Under the pieces are notes generated by a model that worked only from the letters and a program-made list of their open reading frames with translations, searched no databases and was not told the DNA's origin. A program made the translations under genes and the position numbers. Shown here in pieces: positions 11,497 through 21,296 of a stretch of DNA of 64,000 nt (positions are counted from its first letter, which is position 1; every line of letters begins with the position of its first letter). This DNA is from Calliopum simillimum (taxonomy: Eukaryota > Arthropoda > Insecta > Diptera > Lauxaniidae): assembly GCA_951812925.1 (NCBI GenBank), contig OX638368.1, positions 124,581,309 through 124,645,308 on the forward strand, in the 5' to 3' direction.

Positions 11497-12072
11497 ATAT
11501 ATAGGGTGGTTGGTAATAGGTAGAACACCCAAAAATGTAAGATTCCTGGGACTATTCTAAATAACTTTTCTTAGTTCCATTTTTCGAAATTCGCAAAACT
11601 GACGGAGATATAACCATCGAGATCGAGATATAGCTTTATGAAAACCGGTGTAAGTTCGGATGGATTTCAATAATATTGGTGTCATATAAAAGGTATTTTA
11701 ATTGGCTACAAAATTGGTGTACAAAAGATTTAAATCCGACTCATGATTTTTGAGATATGGCAAATTTTCGGTGCAATTGTAATGTTTTGGTAAATTGCAT
11801 GAACATTTCTTTGGTTTACTTTTTGTTTTTCTATAAAAAAACATGCTAATGAAAGAAATCAGGTACAAACTACATATCAAATGAAAGGTAAAAATTTCAC
11901 TATCTATTACTAAAACTATGTTTTAATAATAGTTTTTAGAAAAATAGTGCTTTAAAAAAAACTGGTCAATATTTTTGAAAATTTTCCATATTTCAAAAAC
12001 CAAGATTCGGATTCAAAACTTTTGTAAAACAATTTTGTAGTCAATTAAAATACCTTTTATATGACACCAATC
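11497..12072. repeat. Foldback family member starting AGGGTGGTTGGTAATAGG
   Basis: The arms at about 11630-11770 and 11960-12072 are inverted (GGTGTCATATAAAAGGTATT against AATACCTTTTATATGACACC). The outer sequence (AGGGTGGTTGGTA, then TAAGATTCCTGGGACTATT and GCGAATTTCGAAAAATGG on the other strand) recurs inverted at 53575-53705 and is split around 31836-32520. The right arm is cut short at 12072, where a different foldback begins. Confidence 0.65.
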
Positions 12073-12448
12073 ATTGCATTGATTTTTGGAATTTAATGCT
12101 ATTGAAAAAATCCATTGCATTGATTTTTGAAATTTAATGCTATTTAAAAATCTATTGCAATGATTTTTGAAATTTATTGCTATTGGCAAATCTATTGCAT
12201 TGATTTCAAAAATTTTTCAATTTGCATTTAATTAACAATACATTGGTAGGTTTTAGGAAAAAGGAATTTTCATTTCAACCAGGAACTTTTGAACCATACC
12301 CTTTCCCACCTCAACCAACTCAACCACCCCCACTATTTTTATTTTCCTTGTTCCTCTGAGGCTTCCTTCAATTGTCCTGGTTGGTTTTTATTTCAGTTCA
12401 TCATTTCATAATATATATTCTTATTTTTTCCCATGTTCAACCTTTGGA

Positions 12449-12504
12449 GGACTTGAACCAGGATCCAAACATGTTCCGTGATCGCACTTTAACGATCTCA
12501 GCCA
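12449..12504 (-). promoter_or_regulatory. tRNA-like A box and B box (left arm)
   Basis: Read on the minus strand, TGGCTGAGATC (12504-12494) resembles a tRNA A box of the leucine/serine type. GGTTCAAGTCC (12459-12449) matches the B-box consensus GGTTCRANNCC. Spacing is typical of a tRNA gene. The flanks do not pair as an acceptor stem, so this is tRNA-related rather than a functional tRNA. Confidence 0.5.
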
Positions 12505-12974
12505 GAGCAGCCATTATTGAGTAGCTGGCATTAAATTTATTATATCATAATTATTCTGTTATATTGAACCCGAGCCACTTTCAACGTTCTGAATCGCGCA
12601 TCTCAACGTTCTCTTCCAAATTCGAATATTTTAATTTTCCTTGCTATGTATCATTTCTGGAACAACAACATGTCGTATGAGTAACATTTAATTCATATGA
12701 AAAATATTTACATTATCTACATAATTAACCTTCCCTGCACTTTAAACGGTCACAAACATGCATTAGTTAGAAAAAGTGAAAATATTGAATAATTGGCATT
12801 AACCGAAAAAAATCTCTAAAAAATAAAAAAAAACCAAATCTGGGAACTCGGGGGAAATAACAATTTAAATAAATTTTTGAACAAAATTTATAAATGTATT
12901 TATTCATACAAAAAAATATTCGAATTTGGAAGAGAACGTTGAGATGCGCGATTTAAAACGTTGAAAGTGGCTCG

Positions 12975-13129
12975 GGTTCGAATCCCAACGATGGCAAAAA
13001 AAATTTTTTTTTAATATGACAGCATAATTATGATATAATAAATTTACAGTTAGCTACTCAATAATGGCTGCTTTGGCTGAGCTCGTTAAAGTGCCATCAC
13101 GGAACATGTTTGGATCCAGGTTCAAGTCA
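12975..13129 (+). promoter_or_regulatory. tRNA-like boxes (right arm): one isolated B box and an A/B pair
   Basis: GGTTCGAATCC at 12975-12985 is a perfect B-box match. Downstream, TGGCTGAGCTC (13074-13084) and GGTTCAAGTCA (13119-13129) are the mirrored counterpart of the left-arm A/B pair, with one mismatch at the end of the B box. Internal pol III promoters of this kind are characteristic of tRNA-derived SINEs. Confidence 0.45.
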
Positions 13130-13519
13130 AGGGCGAAACGGGAAAAAATTAGAATATAAATTATGAAATGATGAAGTGAAATGGAAACCAACCAGGACAA
13201 TTGAAGGAAGCCTCCGAGGAACAAGAAGGAAAATAAAAATGGAGTGTGGGGGTGGTTGAGTTGGTTGGTGGGGAAGGGTATGGTTCAAAAGTTCCTGGTT
13301 GAAAAGAAATTCCTTTTTCCTAAAATCTACCAATGTATTGTAAGTTTAATGCAAATTGAAAAATTTAAGAAATCAATGCAATAGATTTGCCAATAGCAAT
13401 AAATTTCAAAAATCATTGCAATAGATTTTTAAATAGCATTAAATTCCAAAAATCAATGCAATGCTTTTTTGCATTAGCAATAATGCAATAATGCTTCTAT
13501 AATGCATTGAAAAAATAAT

Positions 13520-14419
13520 GCAATTTGCCCAACTCTGATATGAATACCATACGAATAAACTTTTTGAAAATTGTACATAATCTTTCAGGGCTGCCACCTC
13601 GCTTTTTTCTTTAAATTGAATGAACTTGCAATTTTTTTTTTTTTTAAAAACGGTGAAATGTGCTTTTTCAAAATCCATGCATATTGACTTTATTGAACTT
13701 TTTGGTTTTAAAAATGCACAGATATTTTTTATGACCTTTTTCAGGCCACCTCGTTTTTTTTTTGTGTAAGTTCTGCTTAAACCATATTTAAAAAAAAAAT
13801 TATATATAAAATAAATTTTAAAACTTAAATTAATTTTTTAACTTTTAACTTCTAAGGTTTGCCACCTGGTAACTTTCCAAAATTTTGCTTAAATCATACT
13901 TTTTTTGACTTTATTAAAATCTTTGGTTTCGAAAGGTCTCAAATATCCTTGTTGAAAATAGTATCTAATCTGTAGATTTACAATTTTTTATTTTTCTAAA
14001 TATGATTTAAGCAAAGTTCAAATAAATTATATGGCAACCCTGAAGATTCAAAGGTTTATCTGGGCGGTTAAGAAAGGTATTATATAAACAAAATTTTGAA
14101 ATGTAACCAGGCGTGAGCCCTAAAAATATTTGATGGATATTTTAAAAGTGTATTTATATCCTATCTTTTATATCCTATCCTCACTTGCCTGGTTTACCAG
14201 ATGAGATGTGATTAAGCACTAACAAGGCTACTTTTTGTTTGGATTACAAAGTACGAACTGAGCAAATTTAAGAAAAAAATAAGTGTCATCCCTGAAAGAA
14301 TATGTCCAATTTTCAAAAAGTTTATATGGTATTGACCTACCTACTAGATTTCGTCAAAATAGCTTAAACATATAGTTTGCGAGACATAACGTGTTATTTT
14401 TTTTATCGGTTAGTCGTAA
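13520..14419. other. AT-rich intergenic DNA, no gene seen
   Basis: Low-complexity A/T-rich sequence with repeated phrases such as GCCACCTCG and TTGACTTTATT at about 13590-13930. They suggest an old diverged tandem or inverted repeat. No conserved frame was found. Confidence 0.4.
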
Positions 14420-15172
14420 AAGAGTGGGCGTGGCACTTACTTGATTCTTTAGGGAGTACTTTCCACGACAATGCAACTTAAATACACATTAATACTAAGG
14501 ACGGTAAGCGCAAGCCTGATTAAATACTGTGCCATATAAGCAAAAGTTTCAAAATGCTGTACTGAAAATGTTTTTTGATATACTCCAACATAATTTCACT
14601 TAGACACTTAGAACAGTAAAAGCAAGCTCTGAGCAAAACCTAGGCAAACTCGAACAAGAGGGCGTGGCACCTCCCATATAAGCAAAAGTTTCAAAATGCT
14701 ATATAGAAAGCGTTTATCGATATAATCGATATAACTAAATTTCGTTCAGACACTAAGAACTATAAATGCAAGCTTTGAGCAAAAACTTGACGAAATCGGA
14801 GGAAAGGGGGTGGCACCTACCATATAAGTAAAAGCTTCAAAATGCTATATTGAAATCGGTTTTTGAGATCCTCCAACTAAATTTCATTCAGACACTTAGA
14901 AATGTAAAAGCTAGTTCTGAGCTCTAGGCGAACTCAGATAATCCGAAGTGGCAACCCATATAAGTAAGTAAAAGCTCCAAAGTGCTGTAGTGAAAACATT
15001 TTTTTGAGATAATCCAATTAAATTTCACTCAGACACAACAGTAAATGCAAGATTTGAGCAAAAGCAATGTGAATTCGGAAAGAGGTTGTGGCACCTCCCG
15101 CTAAATTTTCAAAATACTGCAGTGTAGGGTATTTAATGTTTGACCAAGTCAAAAGTAACACTCTTAACAAGA
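14420..15172 (-). mobile_element. Helentron-like repeat, minus orientation
   Basis: It holds about four inverted copies of the 142-bp unit (ATAAGCAAAAGTTTCAAAATGC and GGTGGCACCTCCCATATAAG variants). It ends at about 15120-15172 with CAGTGTAGGGTATTTAATGT and AACACTCTT, the mirrored start of the plus-oriented copies (AAGGGTGTA and CATTAAATA). The outer CTAG end has mutated. Confidence 0.7.
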
Positions 15173-16085
15173 CGTAACTAACAGGTAGTGACGTCGTCAA
15201 GATTATGCGTATAAGTATGAAGCTTAACTACTTTCAGCATTACAGTTGGCTGAAGGACATGCTACCAACTGCTGTCCATACATTGAATATGAAACTAAAG
15301 TTAACAAATTAAAGCGTTGCTTAACATGTAAACCGAATTAAATTAATAGATTAACCCTAATAATAAATATCGTCATGTTGCCATGGCAAAAACCCATACC
15401 AAACCTCATTGTAAAACAACTACAATAATGTCCATGTGACTTAAGCAACCACCACCACCAATTAGTTACGTATGTTGCATGTGATTATTTGTTTTGTCCT
15501 TTTTGGTCAAGCAATGAAAACAATATTCCCAGTCGTTTGTTAGTTGTTCCCAGGGATAGTGTTAAATGCTTAAAATAGTTCTTAAAAGAGTACACATAGT
15601 GTAATGAAACAATATGTGAAATAATTATTTATTTTCCGGCAAAATAACTTTTGTAAATATGTAAATATAGTACATATGATATGTAATCTTGTGAATGAAA
15701 TCCAAAAGGATATGTAAATACATGTATGTATTAGGGTGGAATGATTTGAAAAATGTGAAATAGTTTGTTCTTCCTTCTGAAAAATATTGAAAAAAATTAA
15801 TTGTGACTCTGCTTAGCTCAGAGCAATCGAAGTTGCCGATTTGGAGTTTTTTGGACTTTCCAATAAAATTAGAATAGTGGAAATAGTTTCCATAAAAATA
15901 TGAATGTTTTTTTTTACTAGGGGTTAATCTAGTGAGCTTTGCCTCAACTGTTTCACAATGCCTTTTTCATATGCACCAAATAGTTTCATAGATGAACTTT
16001 TTCCAGGGTGTGCTATCGCCATAGTTGATGCTATTTTTTCCGGTGCTCTTTACATACATATATTACAAATATCATCCATATACTT
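15173..16085. other. Intergenic stretch, largely non-repetitive
   Basis: No gene or clear repeat was seen. A near X-box, GTTGCCATGGCAAA, lies at 15377-15390 but breaks the RFX consensus at the last base. Otherwise there is only AT-rich sequence. Confidence 0.35.
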
Positions 16086-16109
16086 AGAACAGTTTCAGAG
16101 ATAGAATTT

Positions 16110-16375
16110 TATATCGCCACGTCAATGCTACAACTATGTAACTCCAATTTTCTTGTTTTGAGATAATTCAGTTTTAAGATTTTTAAAAATTTTAATTTAC
16201 ACTGATTTTCGACTTAACTTGTTTTGTTTTTTTTTTCTTATAACTTTGCAGGTAATACGTTTGGGAACTCTGTTTAAACAGAATTGTGCACTAAGCCATG
16301 AAGAATATCATATATCAAGAATGATAATTTCGGAGTTACCTAGTTGTAGCATTGACATGGCGACATATTAGGGGC
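16110..16375. repeat. Inverted repeat pair
   Basis: ATATCGCCACGTCAATGCTA plus CAACTATGTAACTCC at about 16112-16146 is inverted at about 16334-16370 (GGAGTTACCTAGTTGTAGCA then TTGACATGGCGACATAT). The flanks carry phrases seen at 42755 and 44350 (GGGCGTG...GCGC), so this is probably an old foldback. Confidence 0.55.
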
Positions 16376-17357
16376 GTGATGCTTAGATGTTTCCAACAAG
16401 TGTTATTTAGCTTAGTGCGCTTAAAATATGTGTCAATATTTCAATATTTTTTTACAGTTTTTCTCTGTAGTTTTAAAGTTTAAAAAGTATATTACCATCA
16501 CTTTTTCATGAGATTTCAGTAAAATAATTCAGTAATTCAATTATTTTACTGAAATCACAACAAACCGTACTTTTTGATGGAATTATTATCACTTTGCGCT
16601 GTTTGAAAATCATTTTTTGCGGACTAATATTAACTAGAGGTCTGCACAAGACATCTTGAAATAAAGTGTACTTTTTTTTACACTCACATTTTACACCGAA
16701 CTGATGCATTTGATCCAAAAAATTCAAGATTCAAATCATCATGTACACTGTTTTAATTTTGACACTATTTACATTGTCTTGTTTTATCAGTGTGAAAAAA
16801 AAACTTGATTCTAAAAAATACATCAGTGAACTTTATTTTATAAAAACAAATGCTTCAGGTCACTGTAAAACGTGCGAGTTGAAAAACTACAGTAAAATTT
16901 ATGTTATGGTAACACTTGAAAGTCGTTGCGCATTGGTAACCCAGGATTTTAAAACAAAAGTAGTAAAGGTGTTGTGTTTGGCATAGCCAACTATTAAATA
17001 CCCTACAATAATATTGGTTGTGCTGTGCGAAATAATTGCAAGTGAATTTTTTCATTGGAATAATAATCTTTATGAAAAATAAAGTGCGAGAAGTGAGCTC
17101 AGAAACTATCTGTGCATAAAAAGTTATTCATGATCAAAAGTCGGTAAAATTAATTTATTTTTGTAAATATCGCGCTAATAGTTTAGAAGATACATATGTG
17201 AATTCAAGAAGCTTTGAACGTTTATAACGTATAAATGCTGCATTTCAGAGCATATTAATGTTTAGCTTTTTAAGTTTTAAAAACTTTTAAACGAGAAGAG
17301 TCCCAAAAAATTAAAAGACCAAATTTGGCAACAACAAACATCATACTTAGTTTCCAT
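16376..17357. other. Intergenic DNA, no supported gene
   Basis: There is a small palindrome at about 16520-16556 (TTCAGTAAAATAATT inverted). A phrase near 16630-16660 (GTCTGCACAAGACATCTTG) recurs, inverted, at about 24710-24730, marking another repeat family. An 81-codon ATG frame at 16741 has a hydrophobic start but no recognisable family. Confidence 0.4.
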
Positions 17358-17365
17358 ATTACAAC

Positions 17366-18292
17366 ACACTGCTCCTGAACAAACGATAGGTTGCATGAAA
17401 ATGACACCAAAAACGAACAATGCCCCTTTATTCGTAATCATTCACTGAGTAAAAATCAACTTTATTTGAAATCTTAGCTGCTCCTTTTTTGAAAATATCT
17501 CGATTTTTCCAATAGGGGCATTTTCCCATACAAAAAGAAAAAAAAAATTTTTTAACTACATTAAACTAAAATTAAAATAATCACAATCGATGTGTTTTGC
17601 GATGCTGAACGCGAATCCAACCTCAGAATTGCTCTATTGTGTATAGCTTATGAGATATTGTAACCTAAAGACCAAAAAAGTCGTTTTTTGCCATTTTTTG
17701 AAGCTATATAACTATGTTACATATCATTTATTCGTGAAATGTGGCTTAAATACTGAAAAGCTTCTAAGAGATGTCGTAGACCGAAATATTGTCAAAACGG
17801 GTTTTTTACACTTTTGTGTCTTTTTAGGTTAGGATATCTTTGAGGAAAAAAAAGATATCAACATAATTTAAATTATGTTTTAAAGGAGAATATTGGGACT
17901 TTCAAGTATTTAAGCCACATTTGACGAATAAATGATATGTTACATAGTTATATAGCTTCAAAAAATGGCAAAAAACGACTTTTTTTGGTCTTTAGGTTAC
18001 AATATCTCATAAACTATACACAATAGAGCAATTCTAAGGTTGGATTCGCGTTATGCATCGCAAAACACATCGATTGTGATTATTTTAATTTTAGTTTAAT
18101 GTAGTTAAAAAATTTTTTTTTTCTTTTTTATGGGAAAATGCCCCTATTGGAAAAATCGAGATATTTTCAAAAAAGGAGCAGCTAAGATTTCAAATAAAGT
18201 TGATTTTTACTCAGTGAATGATTACGAATAAAGGGGCATTGTTAGTTTTTGGTGTCATTTTCATGCAACCTATCGTTTGTTCAGGAGCAGTG
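17366..18292. mobile_element. 927-bp palindromic foldback element with 8-bp target duplication
   Basis: The ends are inverted (CACTGCTCCTGAACAAACGA), and the arms of about 400 bp are almost identical up to a spacer of about 130 bp near 17765-17900. The flanks are TTACAACA (17358-17365) and TGACAACA (18293-18300), an 8-bp duplication with one mismatch. This is the hAT hallmark. No protein is encoded. Confidence 0.8.
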
Positions 18293-18565
18293 TGACAACA
18301 ATAACCAAAATAACAATTAACTTTGTTGGTGTTTTTTCTTTTTTTTTTTTTCATCATACTACAAGGCAACAACTAACTACCTTACTTTCGAAAAAAACAA
18401 ATAACTGCGAATGCGTTTCTTGCTCTTCTTTTTTCGAGTAACAAATGTCAAAATCAATTAGCAAAACAACAACTGCTTTACCCGGCGTTGCTAGTGTTTT
18501 GTTCAATTCTTCACTCGGGGTGAATTGCAGAAAATCAAAAACCACAAATTACTTTATATCACTTA

Positions 18566-18682
18566 GGGCCGTTTTCACAATCTCCAGTTAAAATTTAACT
18601 TCCAGATAAATAAAAATTTTGTATGTCAAAGTGTCAGTTAAAGTTCTAGTTAAGGCTTAACTGAACATTGTGAAATCGGCCC
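18566..18682. mobile_element. 117-bp PIF/Harbinger-like MITE
   Basis: Inverted ends GGGCCGTTTTCACAATCTCC and GGGCCGATTTCACAATGTTC are flanked by TTA on both sides (18563-18565 and 18683-18685). GGGCC-type ends with a TWA duplication are typical of Harbinger-derived MITEs. It has no coding capacity. Confidence 0.75.
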
Positions 18683-18685
18683 TTA

Positions 18686-19454
18686 TTCTACTAAAATTAA
18701 TAATAAAAATGCGTTTTTTAAGCAAGAAAGCACTAAAAAAGCCAAAATATAATAATTTGCCACAAACAGATGCTCCAATATATTATTATTTTATTTATTT
18801 CTATAAAATTATCACATCTTAAATATCGAAAAAAGTCCAAATGTATCAAAAATATTAAAATACATTGGAGAAATCGGTAAAAGCACAAGTGTCGAAAAAT
18901 ATTGAAAAACATCTAAAATTTCGGTAAAAGTCCAAGTGTATAAGTTTGTTATTTTTATATAAGGCTACGCTTACATTGGATGCGACTTCGTACGTAAATT
19001 AAGTCGTATGAAAAAAAAACATGTTCCTATAAAAATAAGTATATGTAATTACTTTTTCAATATTCATCGCTTTGTATTGGTCATACGAACGGCTGACAAA
19101 AAACAAAATATTTTGGTCGCATCAGACGAAGTCGTGCAACTAAAACTAAGCTTTCAGTCGTACGACTACTTTATATATAGGTCGCATCAGATCAAGTCGT
19201 ACGACTAGTACAAAAAGATGAATATTGTATGAATCAATGAATGCTTAAGTTCCACATGGTACAAGCTGCATATTTTTCAGGAGACGAAAAAAACTATTTA
19301 GTAAAAAATACAAACTATCCATAACTTATATGTATACAATTGTAGCTGTGTTTTTGATGACAGTTTGTCTGTGCTTGTCCTGCTTGTTTTTGCTTACCCA
19401 TACGTTTCTCAAAATGTGCTTACACAAGCATAGATAAACTGTCGTCACAAACAC
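18686..19454. other. Intergenic DNA with short diverged repeats
   Basis: Repeated phrases near 18960-19210 (GGTCGCATCAGA, AAGTCGTACGACT) suggest a degenerate local duplication. TGTGTTTTTGATGACAGTTT near 19345 is inverted near 19437. No gene was seen. Confidence 0.4.
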
Positions 19455-19469
19455 AGCATGTGTTAGTTT

Positions 19470-19749
19470 TCAAATTGCGATAACTCATGAACGATGAAAG
19501 AACCGGGGTCTTTTTTATGCAGAATCATATGCTCTACAAATATTTTTCATTTTATGTAAAAAATTATCGTTTAGGAGTTATTAAAAACCCGTTAAGCGCC
19601 GATAAACGCCAAAAAATAAATAAATAACTACTAAATGATATTTTTTTTAACATATAAATAAAATTTTTTCTAAAGTATGGGAATCGTCATAAAAAAAAAC
19701 CTTGTATTTCCTATCGTGCGATTTACCGTTCATGAGTTACCACAATTAA
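19470..19749. repeat. Foldback repeat related to the 31.9-kb palindrome
   Basis: AATTGCGATAACTCATGAAC on the left is inverted as GTTCATGAGTTACCACAATT on the right (19729-19749). The centre carries AGGAGTTATTAAAAACC as in the 31860-32442 element, so the two are relatives at different divergence. Confidence 0.6.
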
Positions 19750-20009
19750 AAAATTTAAACAATTGTATATAAGCGTCAAAGGAAACACTGCTATTATATC
19801 GAAAAAGTCTTTATTAAAATTTACTTATTATAATTTAAATAACTTAAAAAAAGGCACGATAAATGTGGGTAACATGTGGTGTTATTACACTCACGGATAA
19901 GATAAAAACAAAGAATAGGCAGATAATGACTTTTTATTATGAAATCGGTATCTCATCAAAAATGCAAAATTAAAAAATTTAACATTCATAGGCTCATATA
20001 ATTTTCTAT

Positions 20010-20090
20010 ACTTGCCATGCTTCGTTCTATACGTTACAAACGGAAGGACAAAGTGAATAAACCCTACGTGTAGTGTAGGGCATAAAAAAT
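20010..20090 (+). repeat. 3' tail fragment of the Helentron-like family
   Basis: CGTTACAAACGGAAGGACAA, AGTGAATAAACCC and GTAGGGCATAAA match the tail of the full copies at 21385-21430 and 33888-33934. The rest of the element is missing. Confidence 0.7.
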
Positions 20091-20390
20091 TAACAGTTAT
20101 TTTGCAAATTCATGTGAGAGAAAAATGCCAAAAGCATTTTGTATTTCATTTCGTATTTATTCAATTCAATCAACGAAAAAATAAATAAAAAAATGATCAC
20201 TGTCGATGTAAGTATATATTTTTATATTTGTTAAACATAATATTTATAATAACAAACAAAAATTTATTTAGGAATCACCAAATTCTTCCGCAATTGGAAT
20301 CCCCGAAAATGGAATAGAAACTAGTAAGGGTGTAAATTTTGGCCTGGCCAAAAAATAAATACCCTACACTGCAGTATTTTGAAAATTTTG

Positions 20391-21090
20391 CTTATATGGG
20401 AGGTGCCACTCCCTCTTGTCCGAGTACACCCAGTTTTTGTTCAGAGCTTGCATTTATAGTTTTTAGTGTCAGAGTGAAATTTTGTTGGATTATCTCAAAA
20501 AACTCTTTCAGTATAGCATTTTGAATCTTTTGCTTATATGGGAGGTGCCACGCCCTCTTGTCTGATTTCACCCAATTTTTGCTGAGAGCTTTCATTTATA
20601 ATTTTTAGTGTCTGAATCAAATTTGGTTCGAATATCTCAAAAAACGCTTTCAGTAAAGCGTTTTGAAGCTTTTGCTTAAATGGGAGGTGCCACGCCCTCT
20701 TGTGCGAGTACACCCAGTTTTTTTTCAGAGCTTGCATTCATAGTTTTTAGTGTCAGAGTGAGATTTAGTTGGATTATCTTAAAAAACTTTTTCAGTATAT
20801 CATTTTGAAATTTTTGCTTATATGGGAGGTGCCACGCCCCCTTGTACGATTTCAACCAATTTTTGCTGAGAGCTTTCATTTATGACTCTTAGTGTCTGAG
20901 TCAAAGTTGGTTCGAATATCTCAAAAAACGCTTTCAGTATAGCGTTTTGAAGCTTTTGCTTATATGGGAGGTGCCACGCCCTCTTGTCCGAATTCGCTCA
21001 GTTTTTTATCAGAGCTTGCGCTTACAATTCGTAGTGTTTATATGTATTGTGGTTGCATTGTCGTGAAAAATACTTCTAAAATTGCATTTT
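20391..21090 (+). repeat. 142-bp tandem repeat, about five units
   Basis: The landmark CTTATATGGGAGGTGCCACG recurs at exactly 142-bp spacing. Alternate units differ: some read GTCCGAGTACACCC and others CTGATTTCACCC, suggesting a 284-bp higher-order pattern. Three overlapping antisense 67-codon frames offset by 142 bp are by-products of the repeat. Confidence 0.9.
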
Positions 21091-21239
21091 GAATATAATT
21101 TTTATATGGGCGGTAGGCGTGTCCGTTGACCGATTTTGCTCATTTTCAATCCCCCGAGCTAACTTTGACGACGAAGGCAGTGTACCAAATTTCATTGAAT
21201 TATCTTGCTCAGTTTTCCCAAAAAGTGTATTTCAACACA

Positions 21240-21240
<1 letters not shown>

Positions 21241-21273
<33 letters not shown>

Positions 21274-21296
21274 CCCAGCCAGCCAGCCAGCCAGAC
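21241..21296 (+). repeat. (CAGC)n microsatellite within the Helentron-like tail
   Basis: About 13 CAGC/CAGA tetranucleotides with one ACCC interruption. The copy at 39477-39489 retains only two units and the copy at 33797 none, so the tract has expanded in this copy. Confidence 0.9.

Larger units (their letters stand above)
12073..13467. repeat. 1.4-kb foldback element with tRNA-like pol III boxes in its arms
   Basis: Left arm about 12073-12800 and right arm about 12900-13467 are near-complete inverted copies. CATTGCATTGATTTTTGGAA at the left end matches TTCCAAAAATCAATGCAATG at the right, AACCAACCAGGACAATTGAA lies in the right arm, and GAACGTTGAGATGCGCG lies near the centre. Each arm contains a tRNA-like segment (listed separately). 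No transposase is encoded. Confidence 0.75.

Noticed and set aside
12449..13129. Functional tRNA genes
   Set aside because: A and B boxes are present but no acceptor stem or anticodon arm can be formed, and the sequence is part of a repeat.
15377..15390. GTTGCCATGGCAAA as an RFX X-box
   Set aside because: The last base breaks the consensus (AAA instead of AAC), and the site is over 4 kb from the nearest gene start with no ciliary gene beside it.
16741..16986. Small secreted peptide gene (81 codons, hydrophobic start, two cysteines in CKTC)
   Set aside because: No family recognised, surrounded by repeat-derived DNA, and AT-rich codon use like the flanks.
20392..20879. Three similar 67-codon antisense frames
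   Set aside because: They are the same stretch of the 142-bp repeat read three times; not genes.
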